Positions 1 through 9,287 of a stretch of 64,000 nucleotides of DNA are shown here, piece by piece (positions within the stretch are counted from its first letter, which is position 1; every line of letters begins with the position of its first letter). Source of the DNA: Novosphingobium sp. GTDB taxonomy: Bacteria > Pseudomonadota > Alphaproteobacteria > Sphingomonadales > Sphingomonadaceae. The stretch covers positions 1-64,000 of the forward strand of contig NZ_JANXWG010000150.1 of NCBI RefSeq assembly GCF_025351285.1, written 5' to 3'. Under the pieces are notes generated by a model. It did no database searches and was not told where the DNA came from. It was given only the letters and a program-made list of their open reading frames with translations. A program made the translations under genes and the position numbers.

Positions 1-63
1 CGAGCGAAGTCGAGACACGCTAGCGCTGCGTTGGCGTGTCTCGACTTCGCTCGACACGAACGG
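1..63. repeat. REP-like palindromic repeat, hairpin form (family A)
   Basis: Two 19-base arms (1-19 and 35-53) are perfect reverse complements around a 15-base loop, and the right arm continues to 63 to give the full 29-base unit (35-63) found again at 36955-36983. The left arm is probably cut by the window edge. The repeat lies just upstream of the rluB-like gene. The doublet arrangement resembles REPIN-type elements. Confidence 0.85.
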
Positions 64-115
64 AGGTTTGATCACGGGTCTTTCCCCCTCACTCGCTCTG
101 CTCTAAGGCTCCCCG

Positions 116-985
116 ATGGCTCTCCCTCCCCCCAAGAACAAGCAAGAACGTCCGCCCTGGGCCAAGCCCGCACCGATGCTCAAGGGCCGCGCCGAAAGCA
201 CGCCCGATGGCGATCGCATCGCCAAGTTGCTGGCGCGCGCGGGGGTTGCCTCGCGCCGCGAGGTCGAGCGGATGATTGCCGATGGCCGGATCAAGCTCAA
301 CGACGTGGTGGTGACCACGCCTGCCACGATCCTGAAAACACTGGCCGGGGTGTCGGTCGACGGCAAGCTGGTCGCGGCGCCCGCACCTGCGATGCTGTTC
401 CGCTTCCACAAGCCTGAGGGCCTGCTGACGGCCGAGCGTGATCCGGCCGGGCGACCGACGATCTACGATGCGCTCAAGAATGCGCTGCCCAAGGGCACGC
501 CGCGATTGATGCCGGTGGGGCGGCTCGATCTCAACACCGAAGGGCTGCTGCTTCTCACCAACGATGGTGCGTTGAAGCGCGCGATGGAACTGCCCGCCAT
601 GGGCGTGCCGCGCACCTATCGCGCGCGGACGTTCGGCGATATTTCGCAAGCCACGCTCGAAGGTCTGGCCGAAGGCGTGACCATCGAAGGCATGCGCTAT
701 GGCTCGATCGACGCCAATATGGAGCGCAAGACCGGGCGCAACCAGTGGATCGAACTGACGCTGAGCGAGGGCAAGAACCGCGAAGTGCGGCGCGTGCTCG
801 AATTCCTGGGGCTCCAGGTCAGCCGGTTGATCCGCACTGCTTACGGTCCGTTCCTGCTGGGCGATCTGCCGCGCGGTGCCGCCGATCCGATCCGCCAGGT
901 TGATGTGGAACGCTTTGCCAAGACCTTGAAACCAGCCCCGGAAAAGACCGCGCCGGGCAAGCCGATATCGGGCGAGTCCGAATGA
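116..985 (+). CDS. rluB: 23S rRNA pseudouridine synthase, RsuA/RluB family
   Basis: The 289-residue product fits the RsuA/RluB/RluE/RluF family, which turns specific rRNA uridines into pseudouridine in the cytoplasm. After a basic, proline-rich leader there is an S4 RNA-binding domain (about residues 30-75), then the catalytic domain with the family motif GRLDLNTEGLLLLTND near residue 135, whose Asp is the catalytic residue. The C-terminal tail is rich in Lys and Pro. The ATG at 116 gives the full S4 domain. Its end overlaps rsmD by four bases (ATGA), so both ribosomal RNA modification genes are probably translationally coupled. The exact target uridine cannot be read from sequence; RluB (U2605) is the commonest form in this group. 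Confidence 0.87.
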   Translation: MALPPPKNKQERPPWAKPAPMLKGRAESTPDGDRIAKLLARAGVASRREVERMIADGRIKLNDVVVTTPATILKTLAGVSVDGKLVAAPAPAMLFRFHKPEGLLTAERDPAGRPTIYDALKNALPKGTPRLMPVGRLDLNTEGLLLLTNDGALKRAMELPAMGVPRTYRARTFGDISQATLEGLAEGVTIEGMRYGSIDANMERKTGRNQWIELTLSEGKNREVRRVLEFLGLQVSRLIRTAYGPFLLGDLPRGAADPIRQVDVERFAKTLKPAPEKTAPGKPISGESE

Positions 986-1533
986 GAATTGTTGCAGGCG
1001 AATGGCGCGGACGGCCGCTGCGCGCACCCGATGGCGAGAACACGCGGCCAACTGCCGATCGCACGCGCGAAACGCTGTTTTCGATGTTGCACAGCCGGCT
1101 CGGCAGTTTCGAGGACTTGAAAGTGGCCGATCTGTTCGCAGGTTCGGGCGCATTGGGGCTTGAAGCGCTGTCGCGCGGGGCCGCGTCGTGCCTGTTTGTC
1201 GAGCAGGACGCCAGTGCGGTGCGGGCGATCAAGGACAACGTGGCATCGTTGAAGGCCACCACGCGCGCCGATATTCGCGCGGCTTCGGTGATGACGCTGG
1301 GCGCGGTGAAGGAACCGGTGGACCTGCTGCTGCTCGATCCGCCCTATGGCTCGGGCGCGGGTGCGGTCGCGCTCGATCGGCTCGCGCGGCTGGGGTGGAT
1401 CGATGGCGCGACCTGGATCAGCCTCGAAACCCACGTCGACGAGGAACCCGAATTGCGCAGCTACCAGATCGACGCCACGCGCAAGGTCGGCAAGGCGCGG
1501 CTGACACTGCTGCGGCTCAAGACCGAGGGCTAA
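982..1533 (+). CDS. rsmD: 16S rRNA (guanine966-N2)-methyltransferase RsmD
   Basis: The product is a 183-residue Rossmann-fold methyltransferase that methylates N2 of G966 in 16S rRNA during 30S assembly. It starts with MRIVAGEWRGRPL, typical of RsmD, has the SAM-binding stretch DLFAGSGALGLEALSRGA (about residues 50-67) and the catalytic DPPYGSG motif near residue 118. Its length is usual for the family. The start codon overlaps the rluB stop. Its TAA (1531-1533) interlocks with the stop of the convergent MFS gene, leaving no space for a terminator between them. Confidence 0.93.
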   Translation: MRIVAGEWRGRPLRAPDGENTRPTADRTRETLFSMLHSRLGSFEDLKVADLFAGSGALGLEALSRGAASCLFVEQDASAVRAIKDNVASLKATTRADIRAASVMTLGAVKEPVDLLLLDPPYGSGAGAVALDRLARLGWIDGATWISLETHVDEEPELRSYQIDATRKVGKARLTLLRLKTEG

Positions 1534-2828
1534 TCAGCACGGCCCAGCCGTGCGCCAAGGAAGGTGCACAGCCCCGCCACGCTCATCAGCAGGCCCACCG
1601 TCTGCACGCCATAATGCGTCGTCATGATCTGCGCGGCGTAAGGTGTCAGCGCGCCCCCGATAATCCCGCCCAGCGCGAACGCCACCGATGATCCGGTGTA
1701 GCGCACCTCGACCGGGAACTGCGCCGATAGCCAGGCCGAAAGCGGCCCGTAAACGAACCCCATCGTGAACAATGCCAGCGCAATCGTCGCGGTGATCGTG
1801 GTGACCGTGCCGAAGTGCAACCCGGTTCCGAAGCCGAGCCCCACCACCACCGTCGCCAACCCGCCCATGCGGATCACCGCCGCCGGGCTGGTCGCGTCGG
1901 CGCGGACCGCGGCGGTCACGATGCCGATGGCAAAGGCCAGATAAGCGAACATCTGCGCACCGAGCACAGCTTCCCGTCGCAAGCCCAAGCTGCCGGTGGC
2001 GTAAGACAGCGCAAACGCGGTGCAGAGGTAGAAGATCGCAAAGGCACTGACCGAACCCATCACGCCGATCAGCAGCGGGCGTTTGTGGTGGCTCAGCAGC
2101 GAACCGATCGGCACCATCGGCGGCGGACCATGATTGCGCGCGGCGCTGAACGCCGCGGTTTCGCTTATCCGCAACCTTATCCACAGACCTATCCCGACCA
2201 AGGCCGCGCTGGAAACGAAGGGGATCCGCCAACCCCAGCTCAGGAATTGGGTGTCGGTCAGCGCCAGGCCCAGCAGCACGAACAGCCCGTTGGCCGCGAC
2301 CAGCCCGATCGGCGATCCCAATTGCGGCGCCGCGCCGAACCGCGCGGTCCACCCACGCGGTGCGTTCTCCACCGCGAGCAGCGCCGCGCCGCCCCACTCA
2401 CCCCCCAGCCCGAAGCCCTGCCCGAAGCGCAGGATGCACAGCAGCAGCGGCGCGACCCAGCCGATCATCTGGTAGGTCGGCAGGAAGGCGATCGCCATGG
2501 TCGAGCCACCCATCAGCAGCAACGACGCGACCAGCGTGGCCTTGCGCCCGACGCGATCGCCGAAATGGCCGAATGCGATCGCCCCCAGCGGCCGCGCGAC
2601 GAAGGCGAGGCCGAAGCTGAGATAGGCCGAAAGCAGTTGCGCCTCGCGGCTGGCGGCGGGGAAGAACAGCGGCCCGAAAACCAAAGCGGCAGCGGTGACG
2701 TAGAGGTAGAAATCATAGAATTCGACCGATGTACCGACCAGCGCGGCCGTCAGCACGCGGGCATTGGCGCGCAACGGGTTTCGGCTGCGTTCCGATGTAT
2801 CTGCCAGTACGCTTGATTCGCTCGTCAT
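1530..2828 (-). CDS. MFS transporter, metabolite:H+ symporter (MHS) type
   Basis: This 432-residue integral membrane protein has about 12 hydrophobic segments. The N-terminal stretch SVEFYDFYLYVTAAALVFGP and the loop GHFGDRVGRKATL are characteristic of the metabolite:H+ symporter branch of the major facilitator superfamily, which includes proline/betaine, citrate and ketoglutarate carriers. It most likely takes up a small organic acid or zwitterion with protons across the inner membrane; the substrate cannot be deduced. A purine-rich stretch lies upstream of the ATG at 2828. It is monocistronic, convergent with rsmD, and shares stop-codon bases with it. Confidence 0.85.
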   Translation of the reverse strand: MTSESSVLADTSERSRNPLRANARVLTAALVGTSVEFYDFYLYVTAAALVFGPLFFPAASREAQLLSAYLSFGLAFVARPLGAIAFGHFGDRVGRKATLVASLLLMGGSTMAIAFLPTYQMIGWVAPLLLCILRFGQGFGLGGEWGGAALLAVENAPRGWTARFGAAPQLGSPIGLVAANGLFVLLGLALTDTQFLSWGWRIPFVSSAALVGIGLWIRLRISETAAFSAARNHGPPPMVPIGSLLSHHKRPLLIGVMGSVSAFAIFYLCTAFALSYATGSLGLRREAVLGAQMFAYLAFAIGIVTAAVRADATSPAAVIRMGGLATVVVGLGFGTGLHFGTVTTITATIALALFTMGFVYGPLSAWLSAQFPVEVRYTGSSVAFALGGIIGGALTPYAAQIMTTHYGVQTVGLLMSVAGLCTFLGARLGRAD

Positions 2829-3015
2829 CGACCCCGCTCTCCCTCCGGCGATCTAGCAGCCCCTGCACCGGGCGAACAGCACGGTCACAGCATGGTCTCC
2901 GGCCTTGCGGAAATCCGACCAGGGCAACGCAGTCTAAACCCGTCGCGTGCCATTCCCATCGGGCAAGCGGGGATGGCTGGCAGGGATGGCTGGCGGGAAT
3001 GGGGGAATTCCAATC

Positions 3016-3255
3016 ATGAAAGCTTTCAAGACGGTTCTGATGGTCCTGGGCGGACTCTATCTGTTCGGACTGGCCTCATGCGTGATGCTGGGAGCAGGAA
3101 CCGTTGCCGTTCTGCAGTCGGCGGGAACGTCCAACACGATCCACAAGTACGCCAGCGAAAGCCGCGAACAGGAATCGGTCGCCGAACACAACGAACGACT
3201 CAACCGCGAAGCAGCCTATCGCGATCCGCCATCGCACATCGATCCGGACAACTGA
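3016..3255 (+). CDS. Small membrane-anchored protein, possible lipoprotein
   Basis: The 79-residue product begins MKAFKTVLMVLGGLYLFGLASC, a short basic n-region and a hydrophobic stretch ending LASC. That sequence fits a lipobox with Cys22 as the lipidated residue, although a plain membrane anchor is also possible. The rest is hydrophilic, rich in Glu, Asn and Arg, and ends in DPDN. The ATG at 3016 was preferred to an upstream in-frame ATG at 2947 because it places the hydrophobic segment at the N-terminus and follows a G-rich stretch. No family is recognised. Confidence 0.5.
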   Translation: MKAFKTVLMVLGGLYLFGLASCVMLGAGTVAVLQSAGTSNTIHKYASESREQESVAEHNERLNREAAYRDPPSHIDPDN

Positions 3256-3405
3256 GGCTGGTTCCGAACACTCGGGCAAAACCCTCGGAAATGCCGCCAG
3301 CATGGTGAAGGATCGCCGATTGGGGCTTGTCGGAGGCCGGTCAAACCGGCACCCTTGGCGACGCGACGGGCACAATGCCCCGCGCAATCGAGAAGGGTCG
3401 AGGTC

Positions 3406-3726
3406 ATGAAAGCCAGGATTGTCATCGCTGCTGTCGCCGTCATGTGCTTCGGCGCGTCGGCCCTTGCGGCCGAACCGGCGCCCGCGACCAAGGCCGCATC
3501 GGCACCTGCACCCGCAGCGCCCAAACCGATTGCCGCACCCGCCGTCAAACCGGCTTCGGCCAAAGTCCTGCCCAGGCGCGCTGTCGGCGACAATGCGGCT
3601 ACCAAATCAGGCCAGAAGCCGCGCACTGCAATCTCGCTTGATTGCTCGAAGCAGGCCGATGCCAAAGGGCTTCACGGCAAGCCGCGCGAAAAATTCCGCA
3701 ACGAATGCAAGAAGGCCGGCAAGTAA
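3406..3726 (+). CDS. Secreted PsiF-repeat-like protein
   Basis: This 106-residue product has a clear signal peptide (MKARIVIAAVAVMCFGASALAAE), then a low-complexity Ala/Pro/Lys linker of about 45 residues. It ends with a compact Cys-containing segment, from SLDCSKQADAKGLHGKP to NECKKAGK, which resembles the PsiF repeat. That repeat pairs two cysteines in small periplasmic proteins; E. coli PsiF is phosphate-starvation inducible and of unknown function. The start at 3406 is favoured because it begins the signal peptide and follows GGTCGAGG. No phosphate box was recognised upstream. It is probably periplasmic. Confidence 0.65.
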   Translation: MKARIVIAAVAVMCFGASALAAEPAPATKAASAPAPAAPKPIAAPAVKPASAKVLPRRAVGDNAATKSGQKPRTAISLDCSKQADAKGLHGKPREKFRNECKKAGK

Positions 3727-3919
3727 ATCCAGCTATCGGCGTGCGTGAAACGGCAGGCGGAGCGATCCGCCGGCCTTGTCACGTCAAGCGAGGGACCAGC
3801 GGGAGTCTGTGTCGGGATTTTGGCGGCAAACAGGTAAAAAATGAAACCACTTTCCCGCGTTCTGCTGTATAGGCGCGGCACGCTATTGTTCGCCAAGACT
3901 CTGTATCAAGGACACCACC

Positions 3920-5035
3920 ATGCGCGTCGGCACCGTCAAGGAAATCAAGAACCACGAATATCGCGTGGGCCTGACCCCCGAAAGCGCGGGCGAACTGGTT
4001 GCACACGGCCACGAAGTCTGGGTCGAAGCGGGCGCGGGGCTGGGCATCGGCGCGATGGACTCTGACTATGCAGCGGCGGGCGCCAGGCTCCAGCCCGATG
4101 CGAAAACGGTGTTCGATGGCTGCGAAATGGTGGTCAAGGTCAAGGAACCGCAGGCTGTCGAGCGCGCGATGCTGCGTGAAGGGCAAGTGCTGTTCACGTA
4201 CCTTCATCTTGCGCCCGATCCCGAACAGACCCGCGAACTGGTCGCTTCGGGCGTTACCGCGATTGCTTATGAAACCGTGACCGGCGCGGGCGGGCAATTG
4301 CCGCTTCTCAAGCCGATGAGCCAGGTTGCCGGCCGCATGAGCATCCAGGCGGGCGCCACCGCGCTCGAAAAGGCCAATGGCGGGCGCGGCGTGTTGCTGG
4401 GCGGCGTGCCGGGCGTACTGCCGGCGCGCGTGCTGGTGATCGGCGGCGGCGTGGTCGGTTTCAACGCGGCGCAGATGGCGGTCGGCCTCGGCGCCGACGT
4501 GACCATCCTCGATCGCGATCCCGAACAGCTCGAACGGCTGGGCATGCACTTCGAAAGCCGCGCCAAGACGCGCTTTTCCAACCGCGCGAACATCCAGCAG
4601 ATGATCTGCGAGGCCGAACTGGTGATCGGCGCCGTGCTGGTGCCCGGTGCGGCGGCTCCCAAGCTGGTGACGCGCGACATGCTCAAGTGCATGAAGCCGG
4701 GTGCGGTGCTGGTCGACGTGGCGATCGACCAGGGCGGGTGCTTTGAAACCAGCCACGCCACCACGCACGCCGATCCGACGTACCTGGTCGACGGGATCGT
4801 GCACTATTGCGTAGCCAACATGCCCGGTGCAGTCGCACGGACGAGCACGTACGCGCTCAACAACGTGACGCTGCCGCATGCGCTGCGCATCGCGGATCTG
4901 GGCTGGAAGGGTGCGCTCAAGGCCGATGCCCATCTGGGCGCGGGCCTGAATGTGCATGCCGGCAAAGTGACTTACGAAGCCGTGGCGCGCGAATTGGGGT
5001 ACGATTACACGCCGGTGGCCGACTTGCTCGGTTGA
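3920..5035 (+). CDS. ald: Alanine dehydrogenase
   Basis: The 371-residue protein matches NAD-dependent L-alanine dehydrogenase, which interconverts alanine and pyruvate plus ammonium. The start [20 protein letters not shown] is a hallmark, carrying the substrate-binding Arg. Substrate-side motifs include VKVKEPQ and [10 protein letters not shown], and a Rossmann dinucleotide site [23 protein letters not shown] begins near residue 172. Length and end ([11 protein letters not shown]) are normal. SD-like AAGGAC lies upstream of the ATG. It stands alone, convergent with the small gene at 5046. Confidence 0.96.
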   Translation: MRVGTVKEIKNHEYRVGLTPESAGELVAHGHEVWVEAGAGLGIGAMDSDYAAAGARLQPDAKTVFDGCEMVVKVKEPQAVERAMLREGQVLFTYLHLAPDPEQTRELVASGVTAIAYETVTGAGGQLPLLKPMSQVAGRMSIQAGATALEKANGGRGVLLGGVPGVLPARVLVIGGGVVGFNAAQMAVGLGADVTILDRDPEQLERLGMHFESRAKTRFSNRANIQQMICEAELVIGAVLVPGAAAPKLVTRDMLKCMKPGAVLVDVAIDQGGCFETSHATTHADPTYLVDGIVHYCVANMPGAVARTSTYALNNVTLPHALRIADLGWKGALKADAHLGAGLNVHAGKVTYEAVARELGYDYTPVADLLG

Positions 5036-5045
5036 CGCTTCGGCG

Positions 5046-5306
5046 TCAGTCGGGCGTCATCCGCGCGGCCAGGTCCATGAAATTGCGCGCGGCCTCGCGC
5101 TCGACCGGGTCCTTGAACGCCACGTCGAGATCGGGGCCGTGGCCCAGCATGTACATCAGCGTCCACAACGCAAACCGCCGGCCGGGATCGCGCTCGAGCC
5201 CGAAATCGACGCGCGCTCGATCCATCCCGCCTTCGATCGCTGCCGGAGACAGCGTCTCGATATCGGTCTGGCCGAAGTAGCGGTGCAGCAGGTCGTGGAA
5301 ATCCAT
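5046..5306 (-). CDS. Conserved small hypothetical protein
   Basis: The 86-residue product starts MDFHDLLHRYFGQTD and continues with an Arg/Asp-rich helical segment including LWTLMYMLGHGPDLDVAFKDPVEREAARNFMDL. The ATG at 5306 was chosen over the longer reading from 5432, because the longer version adds 42 Arg/Ser-rich residues that overlap the end of the next gene. No transmembrane segment or known motif is visible. It lies between ald and the gene at 5326 on the same strand, which suggests co-transcription. Confidence 0.6.
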   Translation of the reverse strand: MDFHDLLHRYFGQTDIETLSPAAIEGGMDRARVDFGLERDPGRRFALWTLMYMLGHGPDLDVAFKDPVEREAARNFMDLAARMTPD

Positions 5307-5325
5307 GGCCGAAGTGTAAGCCTGC

Positions 5326-5538
5326 TTACTTGGTCGCGTATTGGCCGGGCATCGCGCGGAAGTTGTCGCGCGCGAAAACCTTGGCTGCAGCGGCGGTCTT
5401 GAACCGTTCGTCCTGCAGGCTCGATGTGACAATCGGGAACCCTTGCGAATTGTAGCGGGTATCGCGAACGGTCAACCGGAAATCGCCGGCTTCATCCTTC
5501 TTGATCAGGAAAGGGGCGTTCGAAGTGCGGGTTGTCAT
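5326..5538 (-). CDS. Small conserved hypothetical protein
   Basis: The 70-residue soluble protein (MTTRTSNAPFLIKKDEAGDFRL and onward) has a pattern suggestive of a small beta-sheet with a C-terminal helix (AAAAKVFARDNFRAMPGQYATK). A good AAGGAG Shine-Dalgarno sequence lies nine bases before the ATG at 5538, supporting expression. No catalytic motif is seen and no function is assigned. It is in the same direction as its neighbours 5046 and 5578. Confidence 0.6.
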   Translation of the reverse strand: MTTRTSNAPFLIKKDEAGDFRLTVRDTRYNSQGFPIVTSSLQDERFKTAAAAKVFARDNFRAMPGQYATK

Positions 5539-5577
5539 GGGTTATGCTCCTTGGGAAATCGATTGAATTACAAACGC

Positions 5578-6255
5578 CTAAGCGGGGGATTTGGCAAACC
5601 ATATGACATGCATCGGGCCCTTGCCGTTGCTGCGGGCGCGCACGCCCACTTCATCCACTTCGAAGCCGGCGCGCAACAGCCGCCCGGTGAAAGGCGGGTC
5701 CTTGGTGGCCGACCACACCGCCAGGATTCCACCCGGCTTGAGCGCAGCCCGCGCCGCGCGCAGGCCCTGCTTGGTGTAAAGCTGGGCGTTGTCTTCGCAA
5801 GTCAGGCCGTCCGGCCCGTTGTCGACGTCTAGCAGGATAGCGTCGTAAGTGCCTGTGCACGAAGCAATCAGCGCACCGACATCGCCCATCACAAGATCGA
5901 CCCGCGGGTCTTCGAGGCACCCGGCGGCCACATCGACCATCGGCCCGCGCGCCCATGCGATGACTTCGGGCACTAGTTCCGCGACGGTGATCCGCGCGTC
6001 CTTGTCCAGCTTTTCAAGCGCAGCCCGCAACGTGAAGCCCATGCCATAGCCACCGATCAACAGGTACGGCTTCTTGCGTCCGGCGATCCGGTCACAGGTC
6101 ATCGTGGCGAGCGCCATTTCCGACCCACTCATCCGGCTGCTCATCAGTTCGTTGCGATCGAGCGCGATGATGAAATCGCGATCGTGCCGGTAAAGACGCA
6201 GTTCTTCAGCCCCGCCCGGCACTTGTGCAGTGCCCAGGAGTTCGCGTGGAATCAA
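5578..6255 (-). CDS. Spermidine synthase-like methyltransferase-fold protein
   Basis: The 225-residue protein has the SpeE/class I methyltransferase fold. The nucleotide-site motif LLIGGYGMGFTLRAALEKL is near residue 66, an acidic strand end TVAELVPEVIAWAR follows, and DAILLDVDNGPDG occurs near residue 139. Such orphan SpeE-like proteins are common; polyamine synthesis is unproven here. The best start is the TTG at 6255, giving MIPRELLGTAQVPGG, because it preserves the N-terminal strand and overlaps the stop of the preceding gene (TTGA). No in-frame ATG occurs until about residue 38. Confidence 0.75.
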   Translation of the reverse strand: MIPRELLGTAQVPGGAEELRLYRHDRDFIIALDRNELMSSRMSGSEMALATMTCDRIAGRKKPYLLIGGYGMGFTLRAALEKLDKDARITVAELVPEVIAWARGPMVDVAAGCLEDPRVDLVMGDVGALIASCTGTYDAILLDVDNGPDGLTCEDNAQLYTKQGLRAARAALKPGGILAVWSATKDPPFTGRLLRAGFEVDEVGVRARSNGKGPMHVIWFAKSPA

Positions 6256-6584
6256 CGCTTGCGGTTCTTGCGAGCGGCGTAGCGGGCGTCGCGCGCCGCC
6301 TTCTTTTCTTCTTCGGTCAATTCCTTGGGCTTGGCGGCGGCGGCAGCTTCGGCAGCCAGGCGCGTGGCCTCGATCTTGGCGAGTTTCGCTTCCTCGCGTT
6401 CGCGGAGCAGTCGCTCACGCTTTTCGGCAGCAGCGGCCTCCTTGGCCTGCTGAGCGGCAACCTTGCGGGCCACTTCGGCTTCGTCGAGCGGCTTCTTGCT
6501 CCGCAGCTTATCCAGCGCCGATTCGCGTGCGCGCTGTGCTGTGGCGACCCGATCCTGAAATCCGGGTTCCTTGTATCCTGCCAT
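6252..6584 (-). CDS. DUF6481-like charged helical protein
   Basis: The product is 110 residues, almost entirely Ala, Lys, Glu and Arg, predicted as long helix or coiled coil (LAKIEATRLAAEAAAAAKPKE is the core, then RYAARKNRKR at the end). The start MAGYKEPGFQDRVATAQ matches my recollection of the DUF6481 family of sphingomonads, whose function is unknown. The very basic C-terminus suggests nucleic acid or ribosome binding, which is inference. Its stop overlaps the TTG start of the SpeE-like gene, so the two are probably coupled. Confidence 0.65.
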   Translation of the reverse strand: MAGYKEPGFQDRVATAQRARESALDKLRSKKPLDEAEVARKVAAQQAKEAAAAEKRERLLREREEAKLAKIEATRLAAEAAAAAKPKELTEEEKKAARDARYAARKNRKR

Positions 6585-6620
6585 TGATCCTGCTCTGTCC
6601 TGCTATGGTGTTGATGAAGT

Positions 6621-6651
6621 GGCCGGGCCCGCCGCAAAGGCGGGCCCGGCC
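6621..6651 (-). terminator. Strong hairpin after the cold-shock gene
   Basis: A perfect 13-bp GC-only stem (6621-6633 with 6639-6651) encloses a 5-base loop, six bases past the csp stop. There is no T-run after it, so it may act as an RNA-stabilising 3' hairpin as well as a terminator. Confidence 0.7.
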
Positions 6652-6657
6652 GATCAT

Positions 6658-6864
6658 TCAGGCAGCCTGAAGGTTCACTGCCGAAGTCTTGCCACGCTTG
6701 TCGGTTTCGAGTTCATACGAAACGCGCTGGTCCTTTTCGAGCGTCGACATGCCGGCGCGTTCCACGGCCGAGATGTGAACGAACGCGTCATCGCCGCCGG
6801 TTTCGGGAGCGATAAAACCAAAGCCCTTGGTTTCGTTGAAAAACTTGACCGTTCCGGTAATCAT
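6658..6864 (-). CDS. csp: Cold-shock domain protein
   Basis: This 68-residue CspA-type OB-fold protein binds single-stranded RNA and DNA and melts RNA secondary structure. It contains MITGTVKFFNETKGFGFIAPE with the RNP1 motif KGFGFI, and RNP2 as FVHIS. The ATG at 6864 was chosen because AAGGA sits seven bases upstream and this gives the canonical length; a longer reading from 6882 or 6924 is possible but lacks a Shine-Dalgarno sequence. A long untranslated leader toward 6960 is possible and would fit cold-shock regulation. Confidence 0.93.
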   Translation of the reverse strand: MITGTVKFFNETKGFGFIAPETGGDDAFVHISAVERAGMSTLEKDQRVSYELETDKRGKTSAVNLQAA

Positions 6865-7150
6865 AAGCTTGTCCTTGATCATGTAGTATCGTCGGGCAAC
6901 CGCGTCATTTGCGGAACCCGGCATTGTGGAGCTGATTGATTGAAGCGAATTGGGGACAACTGGTGATGCCGTAGCGGCCGAATTATCCGTCGAAATGCGA
7001 CGTCAGCGAGGGTCCCCTAGCACAGCTTGTGCGAAAACCGAAACACCGCTGTTGCCGAACGCTTTTTGCTGCTGCGCAGATGATCGGAATGCGGCTTGAG
7101 TGCTGACATTCGCGTTGACGGCGGCGTGGCTGCGTGGTGATCGCGAAGGC

Positions 7151-9181
7151 ATGGACCATGGTCGTTTTCGTATCGTTTTGCTCGCTGGTTGCATGCTTCC
7201 GGGAGCCGCAATGGCGCAATCGGCCGACTCGGCGCCAGACCATCCCCAAGAGCCGATCGTCGTCACAGGGCGCGGGCTCGATCAGACACCCGCCGTGGTT
7301 GCCTACGATATCCGCACGCTCGACCGCACGGCGCTGCTGTCGGCCGTGTCGGGGCGGATCGAGGATGCCTTGTCGGGCGTGGCCGGTTTCCAGCAGTTTC
7401 GCCGCTCGGACAGTCGCTCGGCCAACCCTTCGGCGCAAGGCGTGACGCTGCGCGCGCTGGGCGGCAATGCCACCAGCCGCACGGCGGTTTTGCTCGACGG
7501 CGTGCCGATGGCCGATCCGTTCTTCGGGTTCGTGCCGCTATCGGCAATCGCGCCCGAACGGCTGGCATCGGCGCGGGTGACGCGCGGCGGTGGCGCGGGC
7601 GCGTTTGCGGCGGGCGCGGTAGCCGGCACGATCGACCTTACGAGCGCCAGCGCCGCCGATCTCGGCCTGCTCAGCGGCGAGGCTTCGGTGAACGATCGCG
7701 GCGAGACCACGCTGTCGGGAACGATCGCGTCGAAACTCGGCGAGGGTTTCGCCGAGGCGAGTGGCCGCTGGGATCGCGGGCGCGGCTTTCAGACGAACCC
7801 GCTGGCGCAGCGTATACCGGCGAGCGTGCCGGCGGCTTACCAAAGCTGGTCTGCCGGATTGCGCGGGGTGGCACCGATCGCGCCCGGTATCGAACTCCAG
7901 GCGCGCGGACTGGCCTTCCAGGATGACCGCACCTTGCGCTTCGCCGGCGCCGACGCGCATTCGCAAGGCGAGGACGCGAGTTTGCGCGTGGTCGGCCGGG
8001 GACCGTGGCAATTCGACGCGCTCGGCTATGTTCAGGCACGCGACTTCGCAGCCGTGACGATCAGCTCAACCACCTTTCGCAAAACCCTCGACGAATATCG
8101 CACGCCTTCGACCGGGGTCGGCGGCAAACTCGAACTGCGACCGCCGGTGGGTGGCGGGCACGTGCTGCGAGTGGGTGCCGATGTCCGCGTCGGGATCGGA
8201 CAAACCGCCGAGACCGGGTTCAGCGCCACCACTGGCGCGGCCACGTTCCTGCGCAAATCGGGTGGCCGCAACAGCGATGCCGGGGTGTTCGTCGATGACG
8301 ACTGGACATTGGGCGCGCTGACGCTGACCGCAGGCGTCCGCGCCGATCGCTGGTCGATCGCGGACGGGTTTTTCGAGCAGGCCACGCCTGCTGGCACCAT
8401 CACCACGTCGAACCGCTTCGCGAGCCGCAACGGTTGGGAAACGACCTTGCGCGGCGGCGCGGCCTGGCAGCCGCTGCCCGTGCTGACAGTCCGCGCCGCT
8501 GGCTATTCGGGTTTCCGTCTGCCCACGCTTAACGAACTTTACCGGCCGTTCACCGTGCCTCCGGTGACCACCCAGGCCAATGCCGCACTGATCAACGAAA
8601 GGCTCGAAGGCTTCGAGGTCGGGCTCGATTTCGCACCCGACTCAAATGTGCGGCTGAGCGCGACCGCGTTTGCAGACCGCATCGCACATGCCATCGCCAA
8701 CGTCACGATTGCCACCAATTTGCGCCAGCGGTTCAACGTCGATGCAATCCGCGCGCGCGGGCTCGAATTCGATGCGCACGTCCAGCGCGGGCCGTTTCGG
8801 TTCGAAGGCTCGCTGGCGCTGACCGACGCACGGGTTCGGGCCAGCGGCAGTGCAACGCCGCTGAACGGGCTCCGACCGGCACAAACGCCGAAGATTTCCG
8901 CCAGCGGCACATTGGGCTGGAGCCCCTCGCCCGGCTTCGATCTCGCGGTCACGCTGCGGCACACCGGGGCGCAGTTCGAGGACGACTTGCAAACCGACAT
9001 GCTGGCGCCCGCAACCACGCTGGGTGCCTTCGTCAGCGTCCCGATCGGCCGGGTGTTTTCGCTGGTCCTGCGCGGCGAAAACCTGACCGATACCGCCATC
9101 GTTACGCGCAACGTGGCTGGGTCGATCGACCTGGGCACGCCCCGCACCTTATGGGTGGGGGTGCGGGTAAAGATCCGCTGA
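7151..9181 (+). CDS. TonB-dependent outer-membrane receptor
   Basis: A 676-residue precursor with a signal peptide (MDHGRFRIVLLAGCMLPGAAMAQ) carries a TonB-box-like PIVVTGRG soon after cleavage. The plug domain (about residues 40-170) includes LRALGGNATSRTAVLLDGVPMADPF. A beta-barrel follows, ending with strand VSLPIGR-like and WVGVRVKIR segments, the last residues being VRVKIR. Such receptors bring siderophores, vitamins, metals or glycans across the outer membrane using TonB energy. The start at 7151 begins the signal peptide; an earlier ATG at 7100 lacks that logic. The ligand is unknown, and no cobalamin riboswitch or Fur box was recognised. Confidence 0.88.
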   Translation: MDHGRFRIVLLAGCMLPGAAMAQSADSAPDHPQEPIVVTGRGLDQTPAVVAYDIRTLDRTALLSAVSGRIEDALSGVAGFQQFRRSDSRSANPSAQGVTLRALGGNATSRTAVLLDGVPMADPFFGFVPLSAIAPERLASARVTRGGGAGAFAAGAVAGTIDLTSASAADLGLLSGEASVNDRGETTLSGTIASKLGEGFAEASGRWDRGRGFQTNPLAQRIPASVPAAYQSWSAGLRGVAPIAPGIELQARGLAFQDDRTLRFAGADAHSQGEDASLRVVGRGPWQFDALGYVQARDFAAVTISSTTFRKTLDEYRTPSTGVGGKLELRPPVGGGHVLRVGADVRVGIGQTAETGFSATTGAATFLRKSGGRNSDAGVFVDDDWTLGALTLTAGVRADRWSIADGFFEQATPAGTITTSNRFASRNGWETTLRGGAAWQPLPVLTVRAAGYSGFRLPTLNELYRPFTVPPVTTQANAALINERLEGFEVGLDFAPDSNVRLSATAFADRIAHAIANVTIATNLRQRFNVDAIRARGLEFDAHVQRGPFRFEGSLALTDARVRASGSATPLNGLRPAQTPKISASGTLGWSPSPGFDLAVTLRHTGAQFEDDLQTDMLAPATTLGAFVSVPIGRVFSLVLRGENLTDTAIVTRNVAGSIDLGTPRTLWVGVRVKIR

Positions 9182-9287
9182 AACCAGGCAGGCGCACCAT
9201 CGAAGCTGCAGAGCCTCTTAACCAAGCCATAGGTATTTCCCGGTAGTTCCGACGCTGGTTCAAACGACATAAGGCGTTAACGCGGGC

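Noticed and set aside
7000..7150. Cobalamin riboswitch or Fur site before the first TonB receptor
   Set aside because: No B12-box or Fur-like 19-mer could be found by eye.
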